Positions 26,241 through 34,631 of a DNA stretch of 64,000 nt are shown here, piece by piece. The stretch lies in NCBI RefSeq assembly GCF_023100725.1, contig NZ_CP095501.1, forward strand, positions 496,001-560,000, given 5' to 3'. The notes below the pieces were generated by a model. It ran no database searches. It had not been told where the DNA came from and saw nothing but the letters and a program-made list of their open reading frames with translations. The position numbers and the translations under genes were made by a program. The stretch comes from Arthrobacter antioxidans. Its GTDB lineage: Bacteria; Actinomycetota; Actinomycetes; Actinomycetales; Micrococcaceae. Within the stretch, counting starts at the first letter, position 1. Every line of letters begins with the position of its first letter.

Positions 26241-26347
26241 CCAGCCATTCTCCGGTGTGTTCCGGGACCCGTGACAACGGGGAGGCGTTGTGCCATGATC
26301 CCCTAAGTACGCTTACTAATCGGCGTCCGACCCATCAGGAGGCAGCC

Positions 26348-26539
26348 GTGAAGATCGACAAGGCGCAGATCATCGATCTGCTGAAGAGTCAGGGCAAGAA
26401 CGACGATGCCGAGCAGGCGCAGTCCCAACTCCCCGACCAGGTGGATCCGGAGCAGCATTCCGACCTCCTCGCCAGGTTCGGCATCAATCCGAGGGACCTG
26501 CTGGGCAAGATCCCCGGACTGGGCGGCTTCGGGGGCTAG
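26348..26539 (+). CDS. Small conserved-looking hypothetical protein
   Basis: The product is 63 aa and starts with GTG after CAGGAGGCAGCC, a strong ribosome-binding site. The frame is open further upstream, but this start gives a compact protein: MKIDKAQIIDLLKSQGKNDD, a Gln/Asp-rich middle, then a Gly/Leu/Ile tail ending IPGLGGFGG. It has no signal peptide or membrane segment. Function is unknown, and it does not match a domain I can name with certainty. It is 44 bp before the next gene on the same strand, so the two may be co-transcribed. Confidence 0.75.
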   Translation: MKIDKAQIIDLLKSQGKNDDAEQAQSQLPDQVDPEQHSDLLARFGINPRDLLGKIPGLGGFGG

Positions 26540-26583
26540 GAACGTCCGCGGGCCGTCGTCGCCAACGATCGAAGGAGTCAGCA

Positions 26584-26964
26584 GTGGATACGAGTCAAGT
26601 GGTGTGGATCGTCGTCGGGATCATCGTCGTCCTCGCCGTCCTCGCCGTCGTGGCGATCCTCGTCCGCAAGCGCGGAGCGGCCCAGCGCCGGCACCGGGAG
26701 GACCAGGATCGGCACCGCGCGGCCGAGATGCGCGAGACGGCGAAAGCCACCGAACTCGAAGCCCGCGAGCGCGAGGCCAGGGCATCGATGGCGGAAGCGG
26801 AAGCCCAGCAGGCCGAGGTGGAGGCCGAGAGGCTCCGCCAGCAGGCCCAGGAGCGGCAGACCGACGCGCAGGGGCTGCGTGAGGAAGTGACGCATCATCA
26901 TCAGGAGGCCGACACGATCGACCCGGACGTCACGCGGGACGACGATCCGCGCGGGGGGCGCTGA
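26584..26964 (+). CDS. Single-pass membrane protein with coiled coil
   Basis: The product is 126 aa and starts GTG after GAAGGAGTCAGCA. Residues 5-28 form one hydrophobic helix (VVWIVVGIIVVLAVLAVVAI), followed by basic residues that point the rest into the cytoplasm. Residues 30-105 are almost entirely charged and helical (repeating EARERE and AEAEAQQAEVEAERL patterns), a probable coiled coil. The tail is acidic with HHH. The design resembles small membrane-anchored scaffold or stress proteins of actinobacteria, but no function can be assigned. Confidence 0.8.
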   Translation: MDTSQVVWIVVGIIVVLAVLAVVAILVRKRGAAQRRHREDQDRHRAAEMRETAKATELEAREREARASMAEAEAQQAEVEAERLRQQAQERQTDAQGLREEVTHHHQEADTIDPDVTRDDDPRGGR

Positions 26965-27034
26965 CCGGTCCTGCCCGACGGCCGGAAGGGAGTCTGCCAC
27001 CCGGGGCGGGTCTTCTTCCTGCGTCTGCTGCTCC

Positions 27035-28225
27035 TCAGTAGCGGATGGCGTCGATCACCTTGACGCGGACGGCGACGAGAGCCGGGATGAGTCCAGCGAG
27101 CGCACCGACGGCCGTTGCCGCCGCGATGCCGACGAGCGCCGCTCCCACGGGGAAGGGCGGCAGGTCCGTCACCCCCTGGGCGATGAGCGCTTGCACGCGG
27201 GGGTGCTTGATGACCGCGACCGACAGCATGACCCCGGCCACACCCGCCACGAACGTGGCGACGACCGATTCCATCATGACGCCGAAGAAGATCCGGCCCG
27301 ACGTCGCCCCGAAGCTGCGCCGGATGCCGATCTCCCGTACGCGGTGCTTCACGGTCACCATCGAGATGTTGAGCAGCCCCACCGCGCCCAGTAGGAGGAC
27401 GAGCCCCGCGATCCCGCCGATGCCGAGGGTCACGACGGCGTACGGATCACCCTGGGCCGCATAGTCCTGGCGGTACACCTGTGCCTCCGCGCCGATCTGC
27501 GAGGCGAGATCGCCCTGCACCCGGGCCGTCAGCGCGTCCGCGGCCTCCTCCGGCACCCACAGTTCGAGGGTGGGCGGAACGCCCTGCTCCTGGCCCAGGT
27601 CCCAGCGCTCGGCCTGGCCGCGCAGGAGGAACGCCTGCGGCTGCGCCTCGGCGTAGTCGTCCGCCAGGACGCCCACGATGGCGGCGCGGACGGGCGTCCC
27701 GGCCTCGATCGTGACTCCGGGCGCGGACCTCAGGTCGGGGGAGCCGACGAGGCGGTGGAACGCCTCGTTGACGACGACGGCGGGGGCGAGGCGCTGCTCG
27801 TCCACCTCCGTGAACCAGGTGCCCTGGACGATGTCCAGGCGCCGCATCACACCGTAGTCCCGCTCCACGATGGTGGTGGGCGCAGCGATGACGCCCGCCG
27901 GTCCCCGGATCGAGAGGCTGGTGTCGAGGCGGGTGGAGCTGTATTCGACGCGGTACCGCTCCACGACGTCGTCGTATGCGGCGAGCGCGCCGTCGGTGTC
28001 GACAGGGCCGGTCGCGGCGTACACGTTCGCGCTGAGGGTCGCCGCGCGCCCGCTCGTGCGTTCCGAGGACTGGACGAGGCCGGCCTGCGCCATGGTGCCG
28101 AGGGCGACGACGGAGGTCAGCGCGGCGACGGACAGCATGACGCCCAGCAGGGCGAGCAGGACGCGCGTCTTGTGGATCCGCAGTTCGGAGAACGCCTCGA
28201 CGACCGAGGCGACGAAGGCGGTCAT
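27035..28225 (-). CDS. ABC transporter permease, MacB/FtsX type
   Basis: The product is 396 aa. Topology fits a MacB-like permease: one N-terminal helix (TRVLLALLGVMLSVAALTSV), a large extracytoplasmic domain of about 220 residues, and three C-terminal helices beginning GIGGIAGLVLLLGAVGLLNI. The cytoplasmic loop VKHRVREIGIRRSFGA is the family coupling motif. Its ATG overlaps the stop of the ATPase gene (ATGA), so it is the last gene of a three-gene operon with the ATPase and an HlyD/MacA-like subunit. Such systems act as mechanotransducers or efflux pumps. The substrate is unknown. Confidence 0.9.
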   Translation of the reverse strand: MTAFVASVVEAFSELRIHKTRVLLALLGVMLSVAALTSVVALGTMAQAGLVQSSERTSGRAATLSANVYAATGPVDTDGALAAYDDVVERYRVEYSSTRLDTSLSIRGPAGVIAAPTTIVERDYGVMRRLDIVQGTWFTEVDEQRLAPAVVVNEAFHRLVGSPDLRSAPGVTIEAGTPVRAAIVGVLADDYAEAQPQAFLLRGQAERWDLGQEQGVPPTLELWVPEEAADALTARVQGDLASQIGAEAQVYRQDYAAQGDPYAVVTLGIGGIAGLVLLLGAVGLLNISMVTVKHRVREIGIRRSFGATSGRIFFGVMMESVVATFVAGVAGVMLSVAVIKHPRVQALIAQGVTDLPPFPVGAALVGIAAATAVGALAGLIPALVAVRVKVIDAIRY

Positions 28226-28953
28226 ACCGGGACCGCCTGGTGGCGGAGCACACCGGCGTCGAGCCGGTAGTGGTCCTGCGCCCGCGCCGCGACGCTCGCG
28301 TCGTGCGTGATCGTGACGAGCGCCGCCCCGGTCTCCTGCGCGACGTCGTCGAGCAGGTCCATGACCGCCGCCCCGGTGTCGATGTCGAGGGCGCCGGTGG
28401 GTTCGTCCGCGAGGATGAGCCGGGGTCCGCGCACCAGGGCGCGGGCGATGGCGACGCGCTGCTGCTCGCCGCCGGAGAGCTTGTGCGGCAGTTCGCGGAG
28501 CCGGGACCCCAGGCCCACGCGCTCGAGCATCGCGGTGGCGAGCCTCTCCCGGCGCCAGAACTGCCGGCCGCCGGCGTACAGCAGGGGCGTCATGACGTTG
28601 TCCAGGGCGGTCCGGCCGGGCAGCAGGTTGAACTGCTGGAAGATGAAGCCCACGGCGGACCCGCGCAGGCGGGCCCGCTGGTCGGATCCGAGGCGGCGGG
28701 CGTCGAGCCCTTCGAAGAAGAGCCCGCCCTCGGTGGGTACGTCGAGCAGCCCGAGGAGATTGAGCAGCGTCGACTTCCCCGAGCCGGACCGCCCCACGAC
28801 CGAGACGCGGTCGCCGCGGTGGATGTCGAGGTCGATGCCCCGCAGGACGTGCAGGTCCTCGGCGTCGAGGATCCTGACCGTCCGCGTGACGTCGCGCAGC
28901 GACACCAGCGGTGCGCCGTCGTTCGAACCGGCCGGGCCGGTGCGGTGCCGCAC
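28222..28953 (-). CDS. ABC transporter ATP-binding protein, MacB/LolD type
   Basis: The 243-aa product has Walker A GRSGSGKST (residues 54-62), the LolD/MacB hallmark IFQQFNLLPGRTALDNV, signature LSGGEQQR, Walker B LILADEPTGALD and ITHD. It begins with GTG at 28953, only 3 bp after the stop of the upstream MacA-like gene, and its stop overlaps the permease start. It drives the adjacent permease. The first 15 residues (Gly/Pro/Ser-rich) are outside the conserved core, so a downstream start is possible. Confidence 0.93.
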   Translation of the reverse strand: MRHRTGPAGSNDGAPLVSLRDVTRTVRILDAEDLHVLRGIDLDIHRGDRVSVVGRSGSGKSTLLNLLGLLDVPTEGGLFFEGLDARRLGSDQRARLRGSAVGFIFQQFNLLPGRTALDNVMTPLLYAGGRQFWRRERLATAMLERVGLGSRLRELPHKLSGGEQQRVAIARALVRGPRLILADEPTGALDIDTGAAVMDLLDDVAQETGAALVTITHDASVAARAQDHYRLDAGVLRHQAVPV

Positions 28954-28956
28954 GCC

Positions 28957-30039
28957 CTAGCCGCCCATCATCGGGTAGGCGCCCTGGTTCAGGGGGACGT
29001 CGCTGCCGGGCACGAATTCGAGGATCATGTCGCCCTCCGCCAGCCCTTCGGTGATCTCCACGGAGGAGCCGTCGTTGAGCCCGAGCTTGACCTCCCGCTC
29101 GGTGGTCTCGCCGGCCGGGTCCTGCACCCACACGATGCCCGTGGCGATGGAGCCCTTCACCGCCGTCGTGGGCACGGTGACGACGTCCTCTGCGACGCCC
29201 GCGCTCAGCACGATGTCCGCGGAGAGGCCGACGAAGACCGGCACGTCGGCCGGGATGGGACAGGTCAGTTCGCCTGCGGGCGTGGATCCGCCGTCGGACC
29301 CGGGACCCTGGGCCGGGGCGATGGGGCCGGCCATCGCGGTCCGTTCCGACCCGGCGTCGGGGCCGCCGCCGGCCGCTGCCTGCGGCTCGGTGATGCGGGG
29401 ATCGGTGCATGTGAACGGTGCCGCGCCCCCCGTGATCGCGATGACCGCCGAGGACGGCCGGTCCAGCAGGCGGAACTGCTGGGCAGCGGTCAGCGTCCCG
29501 CTGACGTGATAGGTGCCGGGGCTCACCGTCCCGGTGGTCTGCCCGATCGAGACGGACTCACCGGGAAGAGGCGTGAACGCCGCCAGCGTCCCGTCGGCCG
29601 GGGCGAGGATGTCGTAGTACTCGTAGACCGTCGCGACGGGCTCGGGTACCCCGGGCGCGGGGGCGTCGTCGCCCTCCTCCGCCTCCCCGACCTGCACGGG
29701 CGTCGGCTGGATCTCCGCCGGCCGCCGCACCTGGAACAGTGCGGCGCCCTCCTCCACGGCGTCGCCCTGCTCGGCGAAGACGGCGACGACCTCGCCCTGC
29801 GCCGTCGAGCGCACCGGCACGCCGTCGTCCGCGGCGACCGTCCCCGTGAGCTCGACGGTGTTGGCGACCGTCCCGAGACCCACCGCCACGGCCGGTGTCA
29901 TGACCTCGGCGGTCGGGAATTCGGCGTCGGCGGCGAGCTCGACCCCGTCGAAGAAGGCGATCTTGACCAGTGCGACGGCGATGACGGCGAACACCACCAG
30001 CCACGCGATCGGCAAGAGGACGCGGCGCAGTACTGACAT
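28957..30039 (-). CDS. MacA/HlyD-like membrane fusion protein
   Basis: The product is 360 aa. One N-terminal membrane helix (LLPIAWLVVFAVIAVALVKI) is followed by an extracytoplasmic region with paired biotinyl-lipoyl-like half-motifs (VPVRSTAQGEVVAVFAEQGD and ILAPADGTLAAFTPLPGESV). A beta-barrel segment near the C-terminus contains VPTTAVKG and GLAEGDMILEFVPG. A low-complexity insert sits between the lipoyl halves, where Gram-negative MacA would have a long helical hairpin. This is typical of Gram-positive homologues, which do not need to reach an outer-membrane channel. It is the first gene of the operon, with an ATG at 30039 after GGGGGAAAGAA. Confidence 0.87.
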   Translation of the reverse strand: MSVLRRVLLPIAWLVVFAVIAVALVKIAFFDGVELAADAEFPTAEVMTPAVAVGLGTVANTVELTGTVAADDGVPVRSTAQGEVVAVFAEQGDAVEEGAALFQVRRPAEIQPTPVQVGEAEEGDDAPAPGVPEPVATVYEYYDILAPADGTLAAFTPLPGESVSIGQTTGTVSPGTYHVSGTLTAAQQFRLLDRPSSAVIAITGGAAPFTCTDPRITEPQAAAGGGPDAGSERTAMAGPIAPAQGPGSDGGSTPAGELTCPIPADVPVFVGLSADIVLSAGVAEDVVTVPTTAVKGSIATGIVWVQDPAGETTEREVKLGLNDGSSVEITEGLAEGDMILEFVPGSDVPLNQGAYPMMGG

Positions 30040-30127
30040 TTCTTTCCCCCATATGTCGTGGGTCCGTGGGACCCGGCCCGGTGGGAATGACACCCGGCAG
30101 TCGCCAGCATAGGGGGACCGGCCCGCG

Positions 30128-30152
30128 CCACTCGCGCAGGACGCGCGAGTGG
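30128..30152. promoter_or_regulatory. 10-bp inverted repeat in a divergent intergenic region
   Basis: CCACTCGCGC-AGGAC-GCGCGAGTGG is a perfect palindrome with a 5-nt spacer. It lies between the start of the MacAB-like operon (30039, minus) and the SDR gene (30244, plus). No terminator is needed between divergent genes, so an operator is the likelier reading. Confidence 0.5.
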
Positions 30153-30243
30153 GCGAGGAAGTGCGTGACAAGACCGGTGCCGCCCCGAAGACTCGGAAGG
30201 GAACCACGCCGGCGTGCGGGGTGGACGAGCGGGAGGCAGGCAG

Positions 30244-31149
30244 ATGAGGGCAACGGTGACCGTGGTGATCACGGGGGCTTCGAGCGGGATCGGCCGGGCG
30301 ACGGCACGCCTCTTCGCCGAGGACGGCGCCCAGCTGGTCCTCGCCGGACGGGACGGCGGCACCCTGGAGGTTGTGGCCGGGGAATGCCGGGACAGGGGAG
30401 CAATCGCCCTCGTCGTACCGACCGATGTCTCCTCGGAGGCCGAGGTCCAGCGGCTCGCCGCCGCTGCCGTCGAACGCTTCGGGAGCATCGACGTATGGGT
30501 GGGCAACGCCTCGCTGTACAGCTTCGGGACCTTCGAGCAGACGCCGTCCGAGGTGTTCGACAGGATCATCGACGTCAACCTGCGGGGGCAGGTGTACGGG
30601 GCGCGGGCGGCCCTCGGCGTGTTCCGCCGCCAGGGCCGGGGCGTCCTCGTGTCCGTCGCGTCGGTCTACTCCCGCATCACCTCGCCGCTCGTCGGCCCCT
30701 ACACCACCAGCAAGTTCGGGCTTCTCGGCTTCCTCGAGGTGCTCCGGATGGAGCTGCGCGGAGAGCCCGGCATCCATGTCTGTGCTGTCCTGCCGGCGAC
30801 CATCGACACCCCGATCCACCAGCATGCGGCGAACTACACCGGACGGCCCGTCCGTCCGGTGCCGCCGGTCACGGACCCCGTGCGCGTCGCGCGGGCGATC
30901 GTCCGGGTGTCGAGGAAGCCCCGTCGGCTGACGCAGGTGGGACGCGTGCAGTCGACGGCGGTCCTGGCGCGGGCCCTCGTTCCCGCCGCCTACGAAGCAT
31001 TGATGGCGGTCGTGTACCCGGCGGTGGCACTCAAGAAAGGGTCGGCGCCTTCGTCGCCGGGCAATCTGTTCCAGGCGGACCGGGCGGCGACGGGAGTCAC
31101 CGGCGGCTGGCGGATCATGCCCTGGCTCCGCCGCACGCCCGGGCGCTGA
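30244..31149 (+). CDS. SDR family oxidoreductase
   Basis: The product is a 301-aa short-chain dehydrogenase/reductase. The Rossmann NAD(P) motif TGASSGIG is at residues 10-17, an Arg after the second strand (LAGRDG) favours NADPH, and the catalytic residues are Ser140 (SVAS), Tyr153 and Lys157 (YTTSK). The tail of about 60 residues beyond the core is basic and hydrophobic, and may contact the membrane. The substrate is unknown. The ATG at 30244 has GGGAGG upstream, and a GTG/ATG 30 bp earlier is less likely. It is divergent from the MacAB-like operon, with a palindrome between them. Confidence 0.9.
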   Translation: MRATVTVVITGASSGIGRATARLFAEDGAQLVLAGRDGGTLEVVAGECRDRGAIALVVPTDVSSEAEVQRLAAAAVERFGSIDVWVGNASLYSFGTFEQTPSEVFDRIIDVNLRGQVYGARAALGVFRRQGRGVLVSVASVYSRITSPLVGPYTTSKFGLLGFLEVLRMELRGEPGIHVCAVLPATIDTPIHQHAANYTGRPVRPVPPVTDPVRVARAIVRVSRKPRRLTQVGRVQSTAVLARALVPAAYEALMAVVYPAVALKKGSAPSSPGNLFQADRAATGVTGGWRIMPWLRRTPGR

Positions 31150-31251
31150 ACCTGCGCCCCGGTGCAGCCCGTGGACCACGGGCCCGCCGGTGTGAGGGAC
31201 ACGATAGCGACGGCTGGCCGTGATTTCCGGCCGCCACCCCATAGTTGAGCT

Positions 31252-31524
31252 ATGAAGCAATGGCAGGGCCTCCTCATGCAATGCGCCCGGAGTATGGGTC
31301 TCGATCGTGGGCACAGGCGTGCGGCCTATGCGCTCGCAGGGGTGGGCGTCTTCTGGGCCGTCGGACTGTTCGGCGGTCTGCGGATCCTGCACAGCGCCTC
31401 GTCGCCGATGACCACCCTCGTGGTGCTGTACGTGATGCTGGCCGCCGTTGCACTCTCAGTCGTCGTCGCCGCAGCCGCGATCGCCGAGCTGGGTCGGCAC
31501 GCAGCGGCGAGGCGCCGGCGCTGA
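31252..31524 (+). CDS. Small two-helix membrane protein
   Basis: The product is 90 aa with a basic N-terminus and two predicted membrane helices (AGVGVFWAVGLFGGLRIL and TTLVVLYVMLAAVALSVVV). A basic tail (RHAAARRRR) keeps both ends in the cytoplasm. The ribosome-binding site is weak (GAG just before the ATG). No family is recognised. The coding pattern and clean hydrophobic segments support a real gene. Confidence 0.6.
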   Translation: MKQWQGLLMQCARSMGLDRGHRRAAYALAGVGVFWAVGLFGGLRILHSASSPMTTLVVLYVMLAAVALSVVVAAAAIAELGRHAAARRRR

Positions 31525-31633
31525 TCATCGACGCGGGAGGCTCAGCCCTCCCCGATCGACCGACGCGATGGTCGATCGCGCGGGGATGGGAAAACGCTCG
31601 GCAGGCGCAGGTGGCGGCAGGTAGCGTGAGGTC

Positions 31634-31843
31634 ATGCTCACCGTTCCAGAGAACTTCCCGCCCGCCTACATCACCTTCCTCGAAGCCCAGGATGAGGGTT
31701 TCGCCGAGACCGTGCTGATGGTGATGAAGCAGTCCGTCGCCGAAGGCAAGTACGGCATCCTCGTCAGCGATCAGGCCGTGGACCGGCAGGCCGAACTGTC
31801 GCAGGAGGTCCCCTTCGGCGAGGTCGTCGAGGGCGTCCGCTGA
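31634..31843 (+). CDS. Small hypothetical protein
   Basis: The product is 69 aa, soluble and acidic: FPPAYITFLEAQDEGFAETV, then VMKQSVAEGKYGILVSDQAV and an acidic end. A mixed alpha/beta pattern is apparent. No family is recognised. The preceding sequence GGTAGCGTGAGGTC gives a usable GAGG ribosome-binding site. Its neighbours on both sides are also small proteins of unknown function. Confidence 0.65.
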   Translation: MLTVPENFPPAYITFLEAQDEGFAETVLMVMKQSVAEGKYGILVSDQAVDRQAELSQEVPFGEVVEGVR

Positions 31844-31994
31844 CATCGGTCCGCTGATACCGGTCCGCTGACATCAGCGAAACCGGACAGAGCCGCAACC
31901 GTAGGACTGCACGTCCACGGAGCGCGCCCTCGCGCATATGCGGTACGCGCGTGGAAGCAGTCAGTGGCCGCTCACCGTCCGGATGCGGATCGGA

Positions 31995-32144
31995 TCACGT
32001 GCCGTCGCTGCCCTGGTCCTCGGAGTCCGCGCCTTCGGCGGGTTCTTCGGCGTGCACCCGGATATCCGCGGGGTCGGCGGCGGTGTCGCCCTCGGCCGGG
32101 GCCTCGCTGTGAATACGGTCGTCGTCGCCTGAGGTCTCTGACAT
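31995..32144 (-). CDS. Small acidic hypothetical protein
   Basis: The product is about 49 aa, nearly all Asp, Glu, Ala, Ser and Gly (SGDDDRIHSEAPAEGDTAAD), so probably disordered. The ATG at 32144 follows GAGGATGAGCGC and is chosen over an upstream GTG/ATG at 32183. The opposite strand is also open, but its translation lacks a ribosome-binding site. The composition resembles the small acidic protein at 34066-34518. Confidence 0.5.
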   Translation of the reverse strand: MSETSGDDDRIHSEAPAEGDTAADPADIRVHAEEPAEGADSEDQGSDGT

Positions 32145-32267
32145 GCGCTCATCCTCTCGATTCGAGGGAACAGAAGCTCCCATGGCGCCAGTCTACGGAT
32201 CCGGGGCCCAGGGGTCCCGGTGAGGTTCCGCGTGACGCACGGTCATCAGCATGCTTACGATCAGGGC

Positions 32268-32780
32268 ATGAAAGTCCTGGACGCCGCCCCGCCGTCCGTC
32301 GACCGCCCCCGGGTGTGCGCGCTCTCCGCCACCGTGGGCCTGCTGGCGGTCGGGCTCGGGGCGGTGGTCCACACCCTGTCCGGCGGCTCGCTCCCGGCCC
32401 TGCCGATCCTGGGTGCTCTCGCGATCTTCGCCGTCCTGGCGGCCACCCTCGCCGGACGCGCACGGGTGCCCGGATGGTGTGTGCTGCTGCTGCTCGGCGC
32501 CGGGCAGCAGGTGCTCCACTGGCTCCTCGGCGGGCTGGCGGACGGGGCCGTGACACCCGCCCCCGACCAGGCGGTCCACCACGACGGCACCGTACCCGTC
32601 GGGTCGGCCGCCGCACCGGGGCACTCCCCGGAGGTCATGCTGATGCTCCACACGCACCTGGCGGTGGCCCTCCTCCTCGGGTGGGCCGCCCTCCGCTGGT
32701 CGGGTCTCCGCGCGCGGCTGGAACGCAGCCCGCGGCTTGAGCGCCGCCCGGAAAGGGCGAAGGGCGCCCCCGTCGAGTGA
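32268..32780 (+). CDS. Four-helix membrane protein of unknown function
   Basis: The product is 170 aa with predicted helices at about residues 20-40, 45-62, 68-90 and 126-145. The extracytoplasmic loop between helices 3 and 4 contains two adjacent histidines (QAVHHDGT) and further His near helix 4 (LMLHTHLAV), which could bind metal, but that is inference. The start is uncertain: the ATG at 32268 has only CAGGG before it, and a GTG at 32220 would add 16 residues. The final codons lie inside a strong terminator hairpin. Confidence 0.65.
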   Translation: MKVLDAAPPSVDRPRVCALSATVGLLAVGLGAVVHTLSGGSLPALPILGALAIFAVLAATLAGRARVPGWCVLLLLGAGQQVLHWLLGGLADGAVTPAPDQAVHHDGTVPVGSAAAPGHSPEVMLMLHTHLAVALLLGWAALRWSGLRARLERSPRLERRPERAKGAPVE

Positions 32781-32795
32781 CGGGGGCGCCCTTCG
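32758..32795. terminator. Strong bidirectional terminator overlapping a stop codon
   Basis: A perfect 17-bp stem (CGAAGGGCGCCCCCGTC and its complement) closes on a GAGT loop. The TGA stop of the gene ending at 32780 spans the end of the loop and the start of the 3' arm. The convergent gene begins its 3' end at 32835. Confidence 0.93.
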
Positions 32796-32834
32796 GGGGG
32801 CGCCGTGCGGAGCCGGTCGGTGCCGGCCCGTGTT

Positions 32835-33926
32835 CTAGTTGGCGTTCACCGAACCGTCGTAGAACGGGTAGTCCGTGTACCCCTCGGCGCCCGTCGAGTA
32901 GAACGTGGCCGGATCCGGCTCGTTCTCCGGCAGGTTCTCCTGCCAGCGGCGGGCGAGGTCGGGGTTCGCGATGGCGGGACGGCCGACGACGACGGCGTCC
33001 CCCACTCCGTCCTCGAGGATGGCGATGGCTTCGTCGCGATTGGTGATCACACCGAACCCGCTGTTGATCAGGACGGGTCCGCCGAAGCGCGTGCGCAGAT
33101 CCTGGACCAGTCCTCCCGTGGGGTCGGCGTGCAGGACGCTGAGGTAGGCGAGCTTCAGCGGGGCGAGGGCGTCGACCAGCGTGCCGTAGGTCGCGTGGAC
33201 GTCGGCAGCCTCCGTCTCGAGTGCGTCCTGGATGTTGTGCGCGGGGGAGATGCGCAGGCCGACATTCTCCGCGCCGACCTCGGCCACGACGGCCGTGACG
33301 AGTTCGATCAGGAACTGTGCACGCTTCTCCGGCGATCCGCCGTAGGCGTCCTCGCGCTGGTTCGACTCGGGGGAGAGGAACTCGTGCAGCAGGTAGCCGT
33401 TGGCGCCGTGCAGCTCGACGCCGTCGAATCCTGCGACGTCGATGGCCTTCCGTGACGCGGTGACGAACTCCTCGATGATGCCCGGGAGCTCCTCGGTGCC
33501 GAGGGCGTGCGGCACCGGGTAGGGCTGCTTGCCGGTGCTGGTGCGCGTGACGCCGTCGATCGCGATGGCGCTGGGGGCCACGACCTCGTAGCCGCCGTTC
33601 GTATCGGGGTGGGTCACCCGGCCGGCGTGCATGACCTGGGCGACGATCCGCCCGCCGTCCGCGTGGACGGCGTCGGTGACGCGCTTCCAGCCCGCGAGCT
33701 GCTCGTCCTCGACCAGCCCGGGCTGGCCCGGGAAGCCCTGGCCGGCGTGGCTGGGGTAGGTGCCTTCGCTGACGATCAGGCCGAGGGAGGCGCGCTGCCG
33801 GTAGTGCTCGACGACGATGTCGCCCGGGATGCCGGCGTCACCGGAGCGGACCCGGGTGAGCGGCGCCATGACCACGCGGTTGGGGAGTTCGAGCGTGCCG
33901 AGCGTGAGGGGGGAGAACAGTTTCAC
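32835..33926 (-). CDS. nemA: Alkene reductase, Old Yellow Enzyme family
   Basis: The 363-aa product is an FMN-dependent TIM-barrel enzyme that reduces activated C=C bonds and often nitro esters, using NAD(P)H. The N-terminus LFSPLTLGTLELPNRVVMAP is the family signature. Substrate-binding HxxN is seen in DGVELHGANGYLLHEF, followed by SPESNQREDAYGG. FMN-phosphate binding is near ILINSGFG-like PVLINSGFG and VVVGRPAIANPDL. It starts with GTG at 33926 after AGGACCTC. The naming follows the closest enzyme class, and the physiological substrate is not known. Confidence 0.93.
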   Translation of the reverse strand: MKLFSPLTLGTLELPNRVVMAPLTRVRSGDAGIPGDIVVEHYRQRASLGLIVSEGTYPSHAGQGFPGQPGLVEDEQLAGWKRVTDAVHADGGRIVAQVMHAGRVTHPDTNGGYEVVAPSAIAIDGVTRTSTGKQPYPVPHALGTEELPGIIEEFVTASRKAIDVAGFDGVELHGANGYLLHEFLSPESNQREDAYGGSPEKRAQFLIELVTAVVAEVGAENVGLRISPAHNIQDALETEAADVHATYGTLVDALAPLKLAYLSVLHADPTGGLVQDLRTRFGGPVLINSGFGVITNRDEAIAILEDGVGDAVVVGRPAIANPDLARRWQENLPENEPDPATFYSTGAEGYTDYPFYDGSVNAN

Positions 33927-34012
33927 GAGGTCCTACTTTCCGGTCGATGTCTACTGGCGGCAACCGGGGCGCGACAGGGCATATTCCGGATGTGTGCTGC
34001 ATCACGGGTACG

Positions 34013-34045
34013 ACGAGGCCCCGGGGGCATGCCCCGGGGCCTCGT
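34013..34045. terminator. Strong hairpin terminator
   Basis: Arms ACGAGGCCCCGGGG and CCCCGGGGCCTCGT are perfectly complementary around a short GCATG centre. It follows the minus-strand gene ending at 34066. Confidence 0.88.
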
Positions 34046-34065
34046 ACTGCATCACGCGGTGGGCG

Positions 34066-34518
34066 CTACTCGATGTCCTGCTCGTCGATCGCGCTCAGCG
34101 GCGACCCGCCGCGGTTGGCGGGATCGTCGCTCGCGTCGACCTCGTCGTCCTCCATCATGCCGAAGTCGACGTCGGCCGCGGCCTCGCCGAGCATCGGCTC
34201 CTCCGGCGGGTACTGCTCGTCGCCGTGCTCGTACCGGGCCTCGGCCGTCTCCGTGCGCAGGGTCTGGTCGCTGAGGACGCCTTCCTCGCCGACCACGGCG
34301 ACACCGTTCTCATCGGCGACGGCCCCGGTCGCCCCGGGCTCGTCCTGCAGCAGCGGATCCTCCTGCCAGCGGTCCGGATTGTCCTCCGCTGCGCCCTCGT
34401 AGCTGTCCGGTCGGCCCTCGAGGACCGGGTCGAAGGCCTCCGGGGCCAGCGCGTCGTTCGGCACCTCGGGCTCCTCGCCAACGATGGTCAGTTCCTCATC
34501 GGGAAGGTTCTCGGTCAT
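34066..34518 (-). CDS. Acidic hypothetical protein
   Basis: The product is 150 aa, strongly acidic (Glu, Asp, Ala, Pro) with few hydrophobic segments (TIVGEEPEVPNDALAPEAFD; MMEDDEVDASDD). It is probably unstructured or an extended domain. It has no signal peptide or membrane helix. The ATG at 34518 is preceded by GGCAGAGAAG. Proteins of this composition recur in Micrococcaceae genomes without assigned function. It is followed by a strong terminator, and the epimerase gene upstream on the same strand is 113 bp away. Confidence 0.75.
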   Translation of the reverse strand: MTENLPDEELTIVGEEPEVPNDALAPEAFDPVLEGRPDSYEGAAEDNPDRWQEDPLLQDEPGATGAVADENGVAVVGEEGVLSDQTLRTETAEARYEHGDEQYPPEEPMLGEAAADVDFGMMEDDEVDASDDPANRGGSPLSAIDEQDIE

Positions 34519-34631
34519 CTTCTCTGCCTTTCGTCGGTGCTGCGCGTCTTCAATCATCAGCCTACTGATGAACTGGTCCGGACGACAGTCCGCACCGCTG
34601 CCCGGACCGGCGGACCTGCCCGGGTGTCGCC

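Noticed and set aside
27447..28253. 268-codon minus-strand frame over the permease
   Set aside because: It is an Arg/Gly/Ala-rich off-frame translation of the MacB-like permease.
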